The notes beneath the pieces were generated by a model, which ran no database searches, was not told the origin of the DNA, and saw only the letters and a program-made list of their open reading frames with translations. A DNA stretch of 64,000 bases from contig ONZQ02000012.1 of NCBI GenBank assembly GCA_900312665.1, forward strand, positions 787,062 through 851,061, in the 5' to 3' direction. Shown piece after piece: positions 46,771-58,575 of this stretch (its first letter is position 1; each line of letters starts with the position of its first letter). The position numbers were made by a program, and so were the translations under genes. The stretch is from Cephalotrichum gorgonifer. Lineage: Eukaryota > Ascomycota > Sordariomycetes > Microascales > Microascaceae.

Positions 46771-49273
46771 GGTGGCGACTAGGGTCTAACCATGGGAGGT
46801 CGCGGGTTGGAGTTGGGGGAAGCTCCGCTTCCGAGATGGAGAGCGGGGAGCTCCTGCGATAGTGTTGCAATGCGGGGAGGTTGGTGCACAGCTCGGGTCA
46901 GACGGGCTTAACAGCGTGAAACTACAGTCGCTAATTGATTCTATGACGGCGTAGATGTTAGAATCTAAGCATTGGGAGGATATAATAAGAATCGATATAG
47001 CAAGTATCCTCGGCGCAGATGTTTACCTACAGGAAACGCTATTTAGCCCCGAGTACTCGTAGAGTGACGCCCACTATGCTTGTTGTCTGTTCCTGGCGAG
47101 TCGGTCGTGGTTGGTCAAAGGTGACACGCAAGGGGAAGAAAGACAGAGTATGCACAAGACGCACCGTACTTGCACAATTCGAAAGTCCAAGTGGCGCTAT
47201 CTGGGTATAAGAGTGAGGGTTGCAGCTCATGCAGCTCACATCATGGAAAGAAGGTAAAAGACAAGTGGAGGATCAGATCAGTGACGTTACCAGACAGTCC
47301 CCAAGACCCCTGATTAAGCGTCAATTTGTGGGAAAGATGTGCAAGTGGCTCGTGTCGAAGCGGGGAACCATCAATTAGCCACTATCGAAGGTACTTTAGC
47401 GAAATGTACTGCGTTCCTGCAATACCTTGCCCCAGGTTTTGGGCACCACTTGTGGGGAGGTGGTGTGGGGTTGGCCACGGCTGGTGGGGGATATTAGTGG
47501 TCCAAATGGGATCTCCATAGTACGCATGGCAAGTGTTGGGGCTTAGCTCGGACCACTGGTACATGAGTATTGTGTACCATTATAACAAGGACCCCATTCC
47601 TATATCCTTTGAGATGATTAGTCATGCGCAATGTCAAAATCCGACCTCGACCGACGACAGTCCTTCAGAAATGGAACAACATGCGTAGACAGTAATAGAT
47701 CAGGCGAGGTGTCTGATTTCTTGGTCTAATATGTCGTCCACTAACAGCTATGAATTATTTTGTACCATAATGAGATTACTGTCTTCCTAAGAAATGGCAC
47801 ACACACAAACGTTTTGACACCTTGTTAGTGTCAACTCCAGCATAGAATCCTTGCCCGCCAGACTGACTACACGACAAGCAGCGCAGCGGTAGACGTGCCC
47901 CAGTCCAATCTCATCGGCACTTGGCTTGCGATTGAATGGATATGGGAGCCCCAGGAAGTCCAAAGAGCGTACCCAGCGGCGTCAGGAACCATCATAAAGT
48001 TCCTATCCCCAATCTCTTGTTCCTAAGCACTTGAGCGTGTTAGTGATAGTTGGACCCGCAGATGAATATCTCCCCTCTGACGGAGAAAATACTTCAGACA
48101 TGGTGTCTTTTCCGTTCTAGATATAAGAAGAGAATTGAGGATCAAGTGAACCGCACACTCGAGCGCTTCTACGATAAACATTCCATACCTCTCCCTGGCG
48201 TGTTCAGGTGGCTGCAGCGGCACGGAAAGAGCATTCCCTAGGGAGAACTCGGCCTCAAAGGTTGAGATGAAAAGGGGTGGTAATCGTGGTCCCATGGGAC
48301 GAGAATTCAAGCGCCGACAATAACCGTCTAGGCCGTAATAGTTACCACATTCGACCATGTTATCTGCAAAGTGCCCACATTGCAGGCATTCATATGTTCT
48401 GGTGTTTGCCATGGGTTTACATGGAGAGCTTTGACTCCTCCACAGGTGATCTCCTTGTTATTCCCCCCCCCCGGCCCCCCGGCCCTCGCTGAGGCGCCGT
48501 TGAGGAGAAAGAGAGAAATCCGGAACAGGCAGGAGACGGGAAATCATATTTTGTCCATGAGCACGAGATTACATCGTGACAAGGACACAGTCAGGACGGA
48601 AATGAAACGACTAAGGCGATCAAAAGGTGCGGGCGGAACATATACGAATGGGCGGGATCCAAACGGGACCTGTTCGGCAACATCAAGCCGCTGTCGTGTC
48701 TTGCGGCGCCGGGGAGCCGCCAACGGCCCCATGACCCGTCTCCTAACCAGTACCTGCAGGATATTCCTATATTCGGCTGTACAAAGGAGGTAGGCGGTAG
48801 ATAATAGATACAGAATCAAATGTCCTGCCTTGCTTGGAGATCGCTGGGTAGGCTTTGGTGGTTTATCATTCCAGCGTCACGAGAGTGTACCGCGTGCCCG
48901 CTTCCGGGCGGTTATCCTTTCTCTCGGGGTTGAACTAGCGGGCGAGGGAATCCTTATACTCTATTGAGGGCGAAACTCGAGGACAAACACACGGGAATGC
49001 GTCTTCTTTCAGGGAACACCGGACTGCCTGGGTGTGATATATTCCTCTCTGTCCTTTGGTATCCCGCCTCCTCTCAGGAATATAAATCGGGGATGTCCTG
49101 CCTCTGGTTTTGATATTCCCATTCCCACATGAACTTCGGTTTTGCACTGCGCTATTCTTACTACTGTGACCTTTAAGACATCGTCCTAGTACAAACCTAT
49201 AACCCAGCCTGAAAGGATATCCTAATTGGACCCCTTCTCTACCTAGCCTCTAGCCATTACTACCCCTAACGTT
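46771..49273. other. spacer, no gene seen
   Basis: 2.5 kb between the divergent WDR48-like and 274-aa genes. A minus-strand frame at 48023-48412 has a CxxC-containing N-terminus but no other support. C-runs occur near 48466. Sequence from 47550 to 48050 is AT-richer than elsewhere. Confidence 0.45.
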
Positions 49274-50098
49274 ATGTCTGCCGACGAAAAAGACCTGCTT
49301 AAGACCATCGAGCAACTTCGCAATAGGCTCCTGGTTTTGGACACAATCGCCACGTACCGTCTTTACAGACTTGAACGCGACCACGGGAAGCCCAAGGAAT
49401 ATAAGATTGCCTGCGGCCTCAAGGACACCAAGGATAAAAGCGCCGCCAACTTCAACGAGTTCCTTGAATATATAAAACCCCGTGGTGGCCATGGAGGCAA
49501 GCAAGCCATGGAAAGCCGAGAAGCCAGAGAAGCCATGGAAAGCCTAGACACATTGACTCCCAATTTGGAGTGGATCGGGCAGCACTATCTTGGAGAAGAT
49601 CCTGAGTATTCTTACTCGGATCTCAGGCGCCTTTACACGGGTATCCCAAAGAGGGAGGTCGCTCAGAAGGGGAGAAAGTCGTCGAGGATAGCGGGAGAAA
49701 TCTACAATGGCATTACGGATATTGTCGAGGGTCTGCTCGTTGACGAGGGTGTAAAAAAAGAGAGCGCATTCGAAAAGGACCACGATATGTTGATAAGTGT
49801 CGTGGGACGTAGTAAGAGTTTACGCTACGACGCGAACGAATCGGAGCTCCTCGATTACCTCAAAGCCCTCGAAAATGATGACGGCTCAAAGAAGTACGAC
49901 AATCTCCCAACCATTCGGAAGGTCACCTCAGACGGCTACTACTATACCATGCTGAACAAGTACAAGGTGGATGCTAAATACGAAAGTCTCGTTTGGGATG
50001 ATGTCAACACGTTCAAGAAAGAAACGCCCATGATGCACAAGGAGCATGAGGCGACGTTTGAATATTTGACCAAATCGATACATCGCTTGCCTACCTGA
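49274..50098 (+). CDS. hypothetical protein, 274 aa, single exon
   Basis: Begins MSADEKDLLKTIEQLRNRLL, a likely short coiled coil with a leucine heptad, and continues as a soluble, charged, mostly helical protein. There is no signal peptide, membrane segment, metal-binding motif or catalytic signature that I recognise. Notable segments are an internal short repeat AMESREAREAMESL (about residues 78-91) and a C-terminal MLNKYKVDAKYESLVWDDV. The frame is uninterrupted and codon use is plausible but clearly less GC3-rich than in neighbours such as PET8 or AAT1. The gene sits alone between two multi-kilobase empty stretches. It could be a lineage-restricted or young gene; function is unknown. Confidence 0.65.
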   Translation: MSADEKDLLKTIEQLRNRLLVLDTIATYRLYRLERDHGKPKEYKIACGLKDTKDKSAANFNEFLEYIKPRGGHGGKQAMESREAREAMESLDTLTPNLEWIGQHYLGEDPEYSYSDLRRLYTGIPKREVAQKGRKSSRIAGEIYNGITDIVEGLLVDEGVKKESAFEKDHDMLISVVGRSKSLRYDANESELLDYLKALENDDGSKKYDNLPTIRKVTSDGYYYTMLNKYKVDAKYESLVWDDVNTFKKETPMMHKEHEATFEYLTKSIHRLPT

Positions 50099-53000
50099 GC
50101 CAAGTAGGTTCCCAAGCGCTGAAAGAGTGTATATGAAGTAGGCGAGGAAACGGACTAAGGGGGGATGGGGGCTGTTAGGAGCTCGGTTGACCTGGTCTGC
50201 GTTTTGCCTAATTTCACATCCGCCTCGTAGTTCCTTTCACTGTCTCTCCCCCCCCTTTCTACAAATCCTCTAGGTGCTCAATGACACTGCCCTCGGTTAG
50301 ATAATAGATGCCTGATTGTTTCACTGTAGCCTACGAACCGAGGCTCTAACGGCTCGCTAGCCTGCTCAGACGTGAGTTCCCAGGCCCTTACGTCCCCCAC
50401 TTGGCCGATAGTTTCACTGGTAAGGCCTATTTATACATGGAGCATACGGGAAGAAAAAGGTCGCGTGTCGCTTGGGAGGTGTGGCTACAGGTTAGCCCTG
50501 GCTGGGTCGGCAGTCAGGGACCAGGTAGTTTGTGGCCGGCTTACAGTAGGCCTCGCCGGAGCATACTTCGCTGCCAGAGGTGACTCATGAGCGATGTGCG
50601 AACTCGTGGCCTTCCTGTCCCCTCGACTTGGACAGAATTGCCTATAGGTTGAAGATTCATACCTAGGCGCATGACTTTTATCGGACCAGAGTGACACCAC
50701 GATGAAGTGAGTTTATCGACTCGACTTAACCCAGGGCATGTGTTCTGTGACGTCTCTCTCCCCCCAGCTGTTTTCCTCCCCTGAAGCCCCGTGGAAGGGT
50801 TTCATGAACGGCAGCGGCCTCGGCACCTTTGCCCGAGCATGCCTTCTCCTAGGAGGATATTATCCGGCGGTGGGACCCTACAACGACGGGAATCAACGAT
50901 ATTTAAGATCCGGAGACGCTCTCGTGTAATACCAACCGGGAAATCGGGGAAGATCACCGAGAAGCAATAGTGGGGGGCCGCCTCGGTGTGCCATGCAGCC
51001 TTGCTGGCGGTGAAACATCCGTGTAATAAGTACTATCACGTAGGATTACTCCCCAAAGAGAGAAATTGCTGCTGTTGTCGCTGCCGCTCGCTCCTCTGCT
51101 TCTTTGTCTCTATATGAGACTCCGTCATTGATCCTCCCTTGATCTTGCATCCCCTTCCTCTTCTGGCAGCATCTCGGCGCAGCTAATACCTTCTTCCCCG
51201 TGTATTCCGTAGGATCAACGCTGAATAGTAGGTACTTGTTGGCATATCCCCCTACCCCCCCGCCCCAAAAAAAAAAAAAAAAAACCAAAAAAAAACCTCA
51301 TCCATCTTGGTGATGTTGATCTGTAGGACCTCTGGATTAATATCATTAGGAGGCACGAGGTGATCAAAGGTGACCCCATAATAGTCGATTTTGCTCCATC
51401 AAGAGCTACACAGCAACGAGGGCTCGAAAGCACCCTCTGAATACGAACTGTAGAGGCCTTGCTTCCCTAACCCAACCTAGATATTCATCCCGCACGACAA
51501 GATCCTTAGCAGACTCTGTATCCCGTCCATAGATAGTCCGGTAGGTTAGCTTTGCAAGCTCGGGGCCGGCTGGCTGCGGGTAGTCGGTGGGTACTTTGTC
51601 GAGATGCCAGCTTATGCCTGGAAGGAGTTTCTCAACGGATACCAGGGGACCTTCGATCTGGAGGCGAAGGGGTTTGTCGACTGGAGGAAGACGAAAAGGT
51701 TGGGCGGGGTTATGGATGCAAGGAGGGATATGGAGTATGAGAGCCATGACTCTTTACATGTACTACGCGCAGGGCCGGGAAGAGGAATGATTTGGAGGTG
51801 TGATACTGTTGATTCAAGTAGGAGAGCGAGAAAAGAATGATTTTGGTTCATTCTAGCTCAGTAGAGTCTGAGGCTTAGCTGGATTTCCGAGAGAACGATT
51901 GCCCACCAAGGGCTTGTGAGGTCTTAAAGACGGCTAACATGCCTGGCCGAGACCGATTTCTGGTGTTGGTGACGTCTCCGCAAAACCAATCAATGAGAGT
52001 AGAGGAGCCTGTGGGCAAGAGAGCCGACCAAGCTCTGGTGGGTATGTAACTTTGGCATCTCGGTCCAAGGAGCCCTCAGGACCTAGATGCCATCCATTGA
52101 CGGCCAAGATATTGGGACCAGAGAGACTTCCAGAAAAATTATATATCCAAGGGTTTGTTCATTTTCAGGAGAGCTGTTTTTTCGGTTCCGGGGGTGTTGG
52201 TAGGTGGCTCACCGGGGACCAGAGCACCTCCCCGGCCTAGTCCCGCTGCATACATAATCATTAATACATCCACGCTTCTCCACAAGTGATAAATACTCCG
52301 TATTTTTGGATATTAAATCCCGCCGCCCCGGCGAGGGATCACCTCGTGGGGGCTTCGTCGTGCGTGGTGGTGGGTAGCTGGGTGGGGGTGGAGCTTCCTG
52401 TTTCCACTTGTATGGGTCGCTATGACCAGTGGAATCATCGTCGGCCGTCTCCGACGTCGGATGAGGTCGCCCATATGGGGATAGCTTGGGGGAAGGAGCC
52501 ATTGTCGACTTTAGCCGCACCTCCTGCTCGTACGGAGTGGTATTATACAGGTAATTGCTCGTGCGTGGTGCTAACACTGACCGCCTTTCAGTGTATAGTT
52601 GTTACTCATTCTCCATGCGCTGAGTCTTGACTCGGACGAGGATTATCCAGGAATACAAGTAGCGTAGCTCCCGTCTCTTCTATGACTCCGTGGAGTCATC
52701 GAGTTCAAGCGCGAAAATAAAGAGGGATGGACTTGGCGGGCAATTGGTATTTTGAGTCATTTATCTCGAAGCCAGGATTACATGAGCGTATTGGTATTTT
52801 TAATACTCATACCCATAGCTCCGGTCCACATCGCTCGCTGCAGGTCTACCAGTAGTCGGGGACCAGAGACGGACCCGATCACAAGCTAAAGTGACACAGG
52901 TTCGAGAGACAAAGTACTTGTACAAAGAGGGCCAGGGAATCGTTCAGCAACTGGTAGGATATGCCTCGTACTCGTACACCTGTCCATCAAAATATGGCAT

Positions 53001-53817
53001 GCAGTCGAGAGACATGTTCCGTAAATAAGCAACGCGCTTCTGCGATATTTTTTTTTTTCAAAGAAAAGAGCGCACCTTCAGCTGGTGACAGCCCCTGGCC
53101 CTGCGCTGAGCTAACTCGTAAGACCGCATGGCGTGGCAAGAGAAAACGACTGGAGCGCATACGGTAAATAATGCTGGTGCGCACAATCCACCGACAGGGG
53201 GGGGGGCCCTTAGCGGGATCTAGCCGTAATTCCGGCAAATACCCCAGTTCGCCCGTTTGCGCTTCGCGAGTGCCACAGTGGCAAGATGGACATTGGAACC
53301 CCGGAACTTTGGGGCCCCCACATGGACATGGAGGTAAAACCCCTTAGTCATGGGAATGGTACGTCGTATTCCAGCGCTAGCAGGTAACAGTGCCCAGTAC
53401 GACATACTTGTAACGGACGCGGGGAGCGTAGCTGTGTCAACATGGGGGCGCTAGGGCCCAGGGCAGGGGTTGCAGGGGGGCGGTGGGCGGTGGGTTAGGT
53501 GGCAGGGGGAGGAGGCGAAAAGCTGCCACAAACTCCGGTCAACCCGCCGATCGCGAGCCACACACCACATGCGCCCTGTGAGTGAGCAAGCCTAGGTCTG
53601 GTCGCATTTCTGGATTGGTTCCGAGTTACTAGTTAATATTATTATTTTGCGCCAGAGAGCTATCCTCCCCCCCCCAAGCCAGCATTTTCACCCTCCCATT
53701 TTACTTTTCTTCCCCATTCACACCAGACAGAGCCTTCCTTTCCGTTCACTCTTTGTTCACTCTCGCTACTCAGAAGCATCTTCTAATCCCACTCTCACCA
53801 CACTGAATACCCTCACA
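50099..53817. other. spacer, no supported gene; AAT1 promoter at its end
   Basis: 3.7 kb with no convincing gene. Open frames on both strands near 51400-51850 are protein-like in places but lack any confirmed signature. Homopolymers include A runs at 51268-51295 and a G9-type run near 53198. TACTCCGTA motifs occur at 52294-52302 and 52531. From about 53640 to 53817 the sequence is strongly pyrimidine-rich with an ATTGG (CCAAT complement) near 53611, consistent with the AAT1 promoter/leader. Confidence 0.45.
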
Positions 53818-55530
53818 ATGCTCTCCACCCTCCGTGTCATCGGCGGCAGGCGCTTCGCCGTCAGGGGCGTCTCCGTCGTCCGCTCCGCCTCGACCTGGGC
53901 CAATGTGCCCCAGGGCCCTCCTGTATGTGCTCCTATTCCTTGAATCCATTGGATTGTCCCTTTTCCGGTGTTCCGTGCCTTCCCAAGGGTTGGTAAAGAC
54001 GGGACTGGCTGGCTGGCCAATGCGATCTACCCTTCCTTTTCATCTTTGGCGGTGATGATCTCTTACTAACTGACCTCTTCGCCATTAGGATGTAAGTTTC
54101 CCGACATATCGGTAGCTCGAAGGAACGTGGAGAAGAGAAGCAACGGCAGAAAAAAAAACTCTCGTATGGCATGCTGACCACTCGCCGCTGCGCGTAAAAT
54201 AGGCTATTCTCGGTATGCAGACCCCCAGTGAAACCCAAAATCCCCGAGCCGCCCCCGAACAAAGAACAAGGAACAAAAAAAAGGCTAACCTCAAATCTCT
54301 CCCGAAACAGGCATCACCGAGGCCTACAAGGCCGACGCCTTCGACAAGAAGATCAACCTCGGCGTCGGCGCCTACCGCGACGATGCCGGCAAGCCCTACG
54401 TCCTGCCCTCCGTCCGCGCCGCCGAGGAGAAGGTCGTGGCCGCCAAGCTGAACAAGGAGTACGCCGGCATCACCGGCCTGCCCGAGTTCACCAAGGCCGC
54501 CGCCGTCCTGGCCTACGGCCCCGACAGCTCGGCCCTCGACCGCCTCGTCATCACCCAGACCATCTCCGGCACCGGCGCCCTCCGCATCGCCGCCGCCTTC
54601 CTGGCCGAGTTCTACCCCGGCGCCAAGAACATCTACATCCCCGACCCCTCGTGGGCCAACCACGCCGCCGTCTTCAAGCACGCCGGCCTCTCCGTCAACA
54701 GGTACAAGTACTACAACAAGGACACCATCGGCCTCGACTTCGAGGGCATGCTGGCCGACATCAAGGCCGCCCCCAAGGGCAGCATCTTCCTGTTCCACGC
54801 CTGCGCGCACAACCCCACCGGCGTCGACCCCACCCCCGAGCAGTGGAAGGAGATCTCCAAGGTCGTGAAGGACGCGGGCCACTTCTCCTTCTTCGACATG
54901 GCCTACCAGGGCTTCGCGTCGGGTGACATCAACAAGGATGCCTTTGCCGTCCGCCACTTCGTCGAGCAGGGTCACAACATCTGCCTCGCCCAGTCGTTCG
55001 CCAAGAACATGGTACCTAGCCCTGCCCTCCCCCCGGATCCCCCTTATGACACCGAAACTAACATGCTCCCCTCTCTCCTAGGGTCTCTACGGTGAGCGCG
55101 TCGGCGCCTTCTCCATCGTCTGCCAGGACGCCGAGGAGAAGAAGCGCGTCGACTCCCAGGTCAAGATCCTCGTCCGCCCCATGTACTCCAACCCCCCGTC
55201 CACGGCGCCCGCGTCGCCGCTGAGATCCTCAACACCCCCGCCCTCTACGACCAGTGGCTCGGCGAGGTCAAGGGCATGGCCGACCGCATCATCACCATGC
55301 GCGCCCTCCTCAAGGAGAACCTCGAGAAGCTCGGCTCCAAGCACGACTGGTCCCACATCACCAGCCAGATCGGCATGTTCGCCTACACCGGCCTCACCCC
55401 CGAGCAGATGGAGTCCCTGGCTAAGGACACCTCCGTCTACGCCACCAGGGACGGCAGGATCTCCGTCGCGGGCATCACCACCGCCAACGTCGGCCGCCTT
55501 GCCGAGGCCATCTTCAAGGTCAAGGGTTAA
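53818..55530 (+). CDS. AAT1: mitochondrial aspartate aminotransferase (one-base frame error)
   Basis: Exons 53818-53922, 54089-54091, 54203-54212, 54311-55011 and 55082-55530. The PLP enzyme interconverts aspartate/2-oxoglutarate and oxaloacetate/glutamate, as in the malate-aspartate shuttle. The N-terminal MLSTLRVIGGRRFAVRGVSV is a basic, hydroxylated mitochondrial presequence. Conserved parts include KINLGVGAYRDD, HACAHNPTGVDPTPEQW and the PLP-Lys motif FAKNM-GLYGERVG, split by the last intron. Microexons of 3 nt (GAT) and 10 nt are needed to encode the conserved PPDAILG segment; each is bounded by AG and GT. Exon lengths total 1268 nt, one short of a multiple of three. The frame is lost at a C6 run (55192-55197), where one more C restores SNPPVHGARVAAEILN and gives 422 aa. 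I regard the gene as intact with a likely sequence error. Confidence 0.9.
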
Positions 55531-55945
55531 GCAGTTTTTGCGGCTGGAGTACGTTGGAGGTGGTCGGGGTGTGTTTTGAGGAGATATTTCTGGAAGAAAG
55601 GTGTGGGAAAGGAAGGGGGAAATGTAAATGGGAGTTTGGTTCGTTGATATACCCTCCATTACCGATAGATGGGATACGGGGGTTGTAGCCTAGGAATAGA
55701 AGCTTTGTCTATATTTTGATCCTAACTACTCTCCTATGAGAATATGCTGCCATTGATCATTTAACCATCATGGTTGGGGTATCTAACAAAACGCCATCTC
55801 CGTAGCCTGTAGTTTGTGCTCTATGAAAGATCACTCCTTTATACGTGCGGCTCCTCCACGTATCGCTATCCCAATAGCCCGACAACAAGAGGGCCGAACC
55901 ACACAAAAAAGGCTGCAGGCCGCCCGTAGCCACCAACCTAGCGAG
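55531..55945. other. convergent 3' spacer
   Basis: 415 bp between AAT1 and the 328-aa gene on the opposite strand. AT-rich; no gene seen. Confidence 0.5.
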
Positions 55946-57037
55946 CTACCGCCGCCCTCCCAGCCTCTGCAGATCGGCTCTCACCTCTCCCATCTGCCTC
56001 ACCATCTCCCCATAAACCCTCCCCATCTCCCTAAACATCCTCTCCCGCCCTTCATCGCCCCTCCTGCCCTCCACCGCGACCCCGTACCCTGCCAACTCAG
56101 CAACCACATCCCTCGTCCTCGCCTCAACCCGCGCCCTCGCGTCCCGGAGGTGTTCCGAGTATCTCTCCGCCGCCGCGACCACGTCGGGCGTATACACCAC
56201 CTCCCTCTCCAGCACGTCCAGGTCCAGCCTGGCGCGCAGCGAGGACTCCTCGGCCGAGAGGGGCAGCATCTCGGCGCGCAGGAGGAGGTCGCGCTGCGGG
56301 GACGAGAGCTTAGCCTCCAGGGCGTGTATGAGGCGCACGAGGGCGCGCGTGTGGGCCGCCAGCAGCGGGAGGAGGGACGTCGAGGTCGCGGCGAGCCGGG
56401 CGTCGGGGATTGTCTTCGTCGAGAGGTCGTGGGTCGTGACGAGGAGCTGCGAGAGGGTCTGCGGGAGGGTGGGGATCGCGCGGTGGAGGTAGGACGCGTT
56501 GGTGGACGGGTTGGATATGCGCGCCAGGGCGAGGGCGGAGGTGTGGAGGGAGCGGGAGATGAGGTGGGAGAGGGGCGGGAGGAGGGTGGGGAGGAGGGAG
56601 AAGGGCGGGTGAGAGAGGAGGAGCGCCGAGGTTCCTGGGGTTGGGGGGTGTGTGAGCATAGGAGGGAGCAGGACGAGGAGGTCGAGGAGGTCCGGGGGGA
56701 GGGTTTGAGAGTCGGGGGCGGGCGTGGTTGTTATGGCGGAGGTAAGGAGGTGGTGCTTTGCGGCTTTGAGGCGGTGGGTGCGGAGGTCCTGGGTGGTCCG
56801 GTTAGTTAAAGTCCAATTGAGAGGTCGGTAAGGAGGAACAAGGGCCGAATAAGTCCAAGTGAAGTGTAAGAGAAGTCAAGCAGAGAGTCCTACCTCCCGC
56901 ACCGCATCTCGCGCCTTGGAGCCCGGATCCGCCCGTGTCGTCCCATCCGGATTGAGGATCGATGTCGTGAGCATTGTGTATAGCGTTGCGAAGTCGGGGT
57001 TATTTTCCAGGACCGACGCCTCTACCGGGGGGAACAT
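55946..57037 (-). CDS. hypothetical protein, 328 aa
   Basis: Exons 57037-56894 and 56788-55946 (intron 56893-56789, donor GTAGGA, branch CTAAC, acceptor CCCAG; 329 codons). It starts MFPPVEASVLENNPDFATLY and continues DLRTHRLKAAKHHLLTSAI across the splice. The protein is predicted to be mostly alpha-helical: Leu/Ala/Arg-rich, with C-terminal heptad-like stretches (RYSEHLRDARARVEARTRDVV and REMGRVYGEMVRQMGEVRADL) that suggest a coiled coil. No signal peptide or membrane segment. I do not recognise the family. The look is that of a small structural or complex subunit, but that is speculation. It is divergent from the bL28m gene across 436 bp. Confidence 0.75.
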
Positions 57038-57473
57038 GGTGAATTTGTGGCGGTACTATATCGTACCGAAACAACAAAAACAAAAGTGTATAACAAACCC
57101 CGGCCCTGCTCAAGGTATTATTACCTCCTCTAGATTTGAGAGTTTGGTTTCGCGATTGGAAGCTTGGGCATGGTGGGGTGGGTCGCCATGAAGCTCATAC
57201 TACATTACCGGGTGTCGTTTCCTAGTGGGGCACCTGGCTGGCGGCTGGACAGCTGTCAGCTTACATAACCACGTCACGGTTTGATCCAAAAATCTCAGCT
57301 TCACGTCGACGAAGAATCAAGCATCACACTCGGCACAGCTCATCTCCAATTGAGCTCCCCCACGCCCCGTTCTCCTGCCGGTGTCGCCACGGTACACCTA
57401 CCCCTACTCTCCGACCCTACATAATCCGAAACCATAAACCGGATCGAAACATACACACATACACACACCAACC
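57038..57473. promoter_or_regulatory. divergent promoter of the 328-aa gene and bL28m
   Basis: 436 bp between opposed start codons. A CCAAT box is present near 57346. In-frame reading upstream of the minus-strand gene hits a stop, so its start stays at 57037. Confidence 0.45.
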
Positions 57474-58322
57474 ATGCCGCCAACACAGGGCCTCCCCCTA
57501 ACCCGGGCCCTCTCCGCCCTCCGGATCCAGTCGACGACGACGACGGCAGCCCTCGCGACGGCAGCGGCGCGCCCCTTCTCCACGACTCCTGCCCGGCCGA
57601 CCAAGACCATCCAGGCGCACAAGGTCCCACCGCCCCTGGCTCCCGCCTACCCGCCCGGCCCGCGCCCCCTCTACAAGCAGTCCAACGGCGGGCTCTACGC
57701 GCTCTCGCGCATCCGCTTCGGCAACAACGTCTCGGGCCGCAACCCGACCAAGACGCCGCGGACGTGGAAGCCCAACGTGCACCGCAAGAAGCTCTGGTCC
57801 GAGTCCCTCGGCGCGTGGGTCAAGACCCGCCTCACCACCCGGGTGCTGAGGACGATCAGGAAGGAAGGGGGGTTGGACAACTACCTCACCGCGCACGGGA
57901 AGAAGAGGGTCGAGGAGCTGGGCCCCGCCGGGTGGAGACTCAGGTGGCTGGTCATGCAGACGGAGGCCATGCAGGAGAGGTTCAGCGCCGAGAGGGAGAA
58001 GCTGGGCCTCGAGACGAAGGAGATGGGCGAGGAGGAGAAGCTTCTCAGGTCCGAGAAGGTCCAGATCGCGTTGGATTACGCCACGCCCGGCGGTCTGAGT
58101 AGGTCGACGAGGGATATCCTGGAGAGGAGGGGGATGATGCTGGAGCAGGAGTACGGACTCGGGGAGGCGGGCGATGATGTTGTTGCGGGGGCCGGTCTCG
58201 GTGCGAATGATGTCGAGGTGGACTTTGTCGAGCTAGAGGGTGAGGCGGAGGCGAGGGCGCAGGAGGAGGCGGTGGAGCAGATGATAAAGGAGGAGGAGAA
58301 GGAGGCGAAGAAGAAGGAGTGA
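57474..58322 (+). CDS. MRPL24: mitochondrial 54S ribosomal protein bL28m
   Basis: Single exon, 282 aa. The N-terminal ~45 residues are Arg/Ser/Thr/Ala-rich without acids (RALSALRIQSTTTTAALATA...RPFSTTPAR), a mitochondrial presequence. The core GGLYALSRIRFGNNVSGRNP followed by TPRTWKPNVHRKKLWSESLG and VKTRLTTRVLRTIRKEGGLDNYL is the bL28 family signature. In yeast this is MRPL24 of the large mitoribosomal subunit. The C-terminal ~130 residues are an acidic/charged fungal extension (ending KEEEKEAKKKE). Its 3' end converges on tryptophan synthase, 253 bp away. Confidence 0.93.
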   Translation: MPPTQGLPLTRALSALRIQSTTTTAALATAAARPFSTTPARPTKTIQAHKVPPPLAPAYPPGPRPLYKQSNGGLYALSRIRFGNNVSGRNPTKTPRTWKPNVHRKKLWSESLGAWVKTRLTTRVLRTIRKEGGLDNYLTAHGKKRVEELGPAGWRLRWLVMQTEAMQERFSAEREKLGLETKEMGEEEKLLRSEKVQIALDYATPGGLSRSTRDILERRGMMLEQEYGLGEAGDDVVAGAGLGANDVEVDFVELEGEAEARAQEEAVEQMIKEEEKEAKKKE

Positions 58323-58575
58323 ATGTTTCGTTCCCGCCGGGACCTTGGTTTAGCTGCATAGACACCGCCCAGGTCGAAAGTCCCTGTACTTTTTTGTACC
58401 ATTGTACCAGTATGTATACCTAACTACATAAAAAAATCAAATTCCAAACTACACGCATTTCCCCCACCCTTGAACCCAGACCCGACTCCGCTTTCAATCT
58501 ACCCTCCAGGCCTCGCGAGGCCCGAACTTCGTCTCTCCTTCAAGGTAGCCCTCTCCTTCGCCCTAGCCGAGCCCT

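Noticed and set aside
48023..48412. 129-codon minus-strand frame with CxxC-like N-terminus
   Set aside because: The cysteines do not form a known zinc ribbon, no second exon or conserved block could be found, and composition is not coding-like.
51406..51840. Overlapping frames on both strands (113 and 78 codons)
   Set aside because: Locally protein-like on each strand but contradictory, with no family recognised; possibly a decayed gene fragment, but unsupported.
57100..57190. Possible upstream ATG exon for the 328-aa gene
   Set aside because: The frame from the ATGs near 57189 meets a TAG before any usable GT donor; the start at 57037 gives a clean exon.
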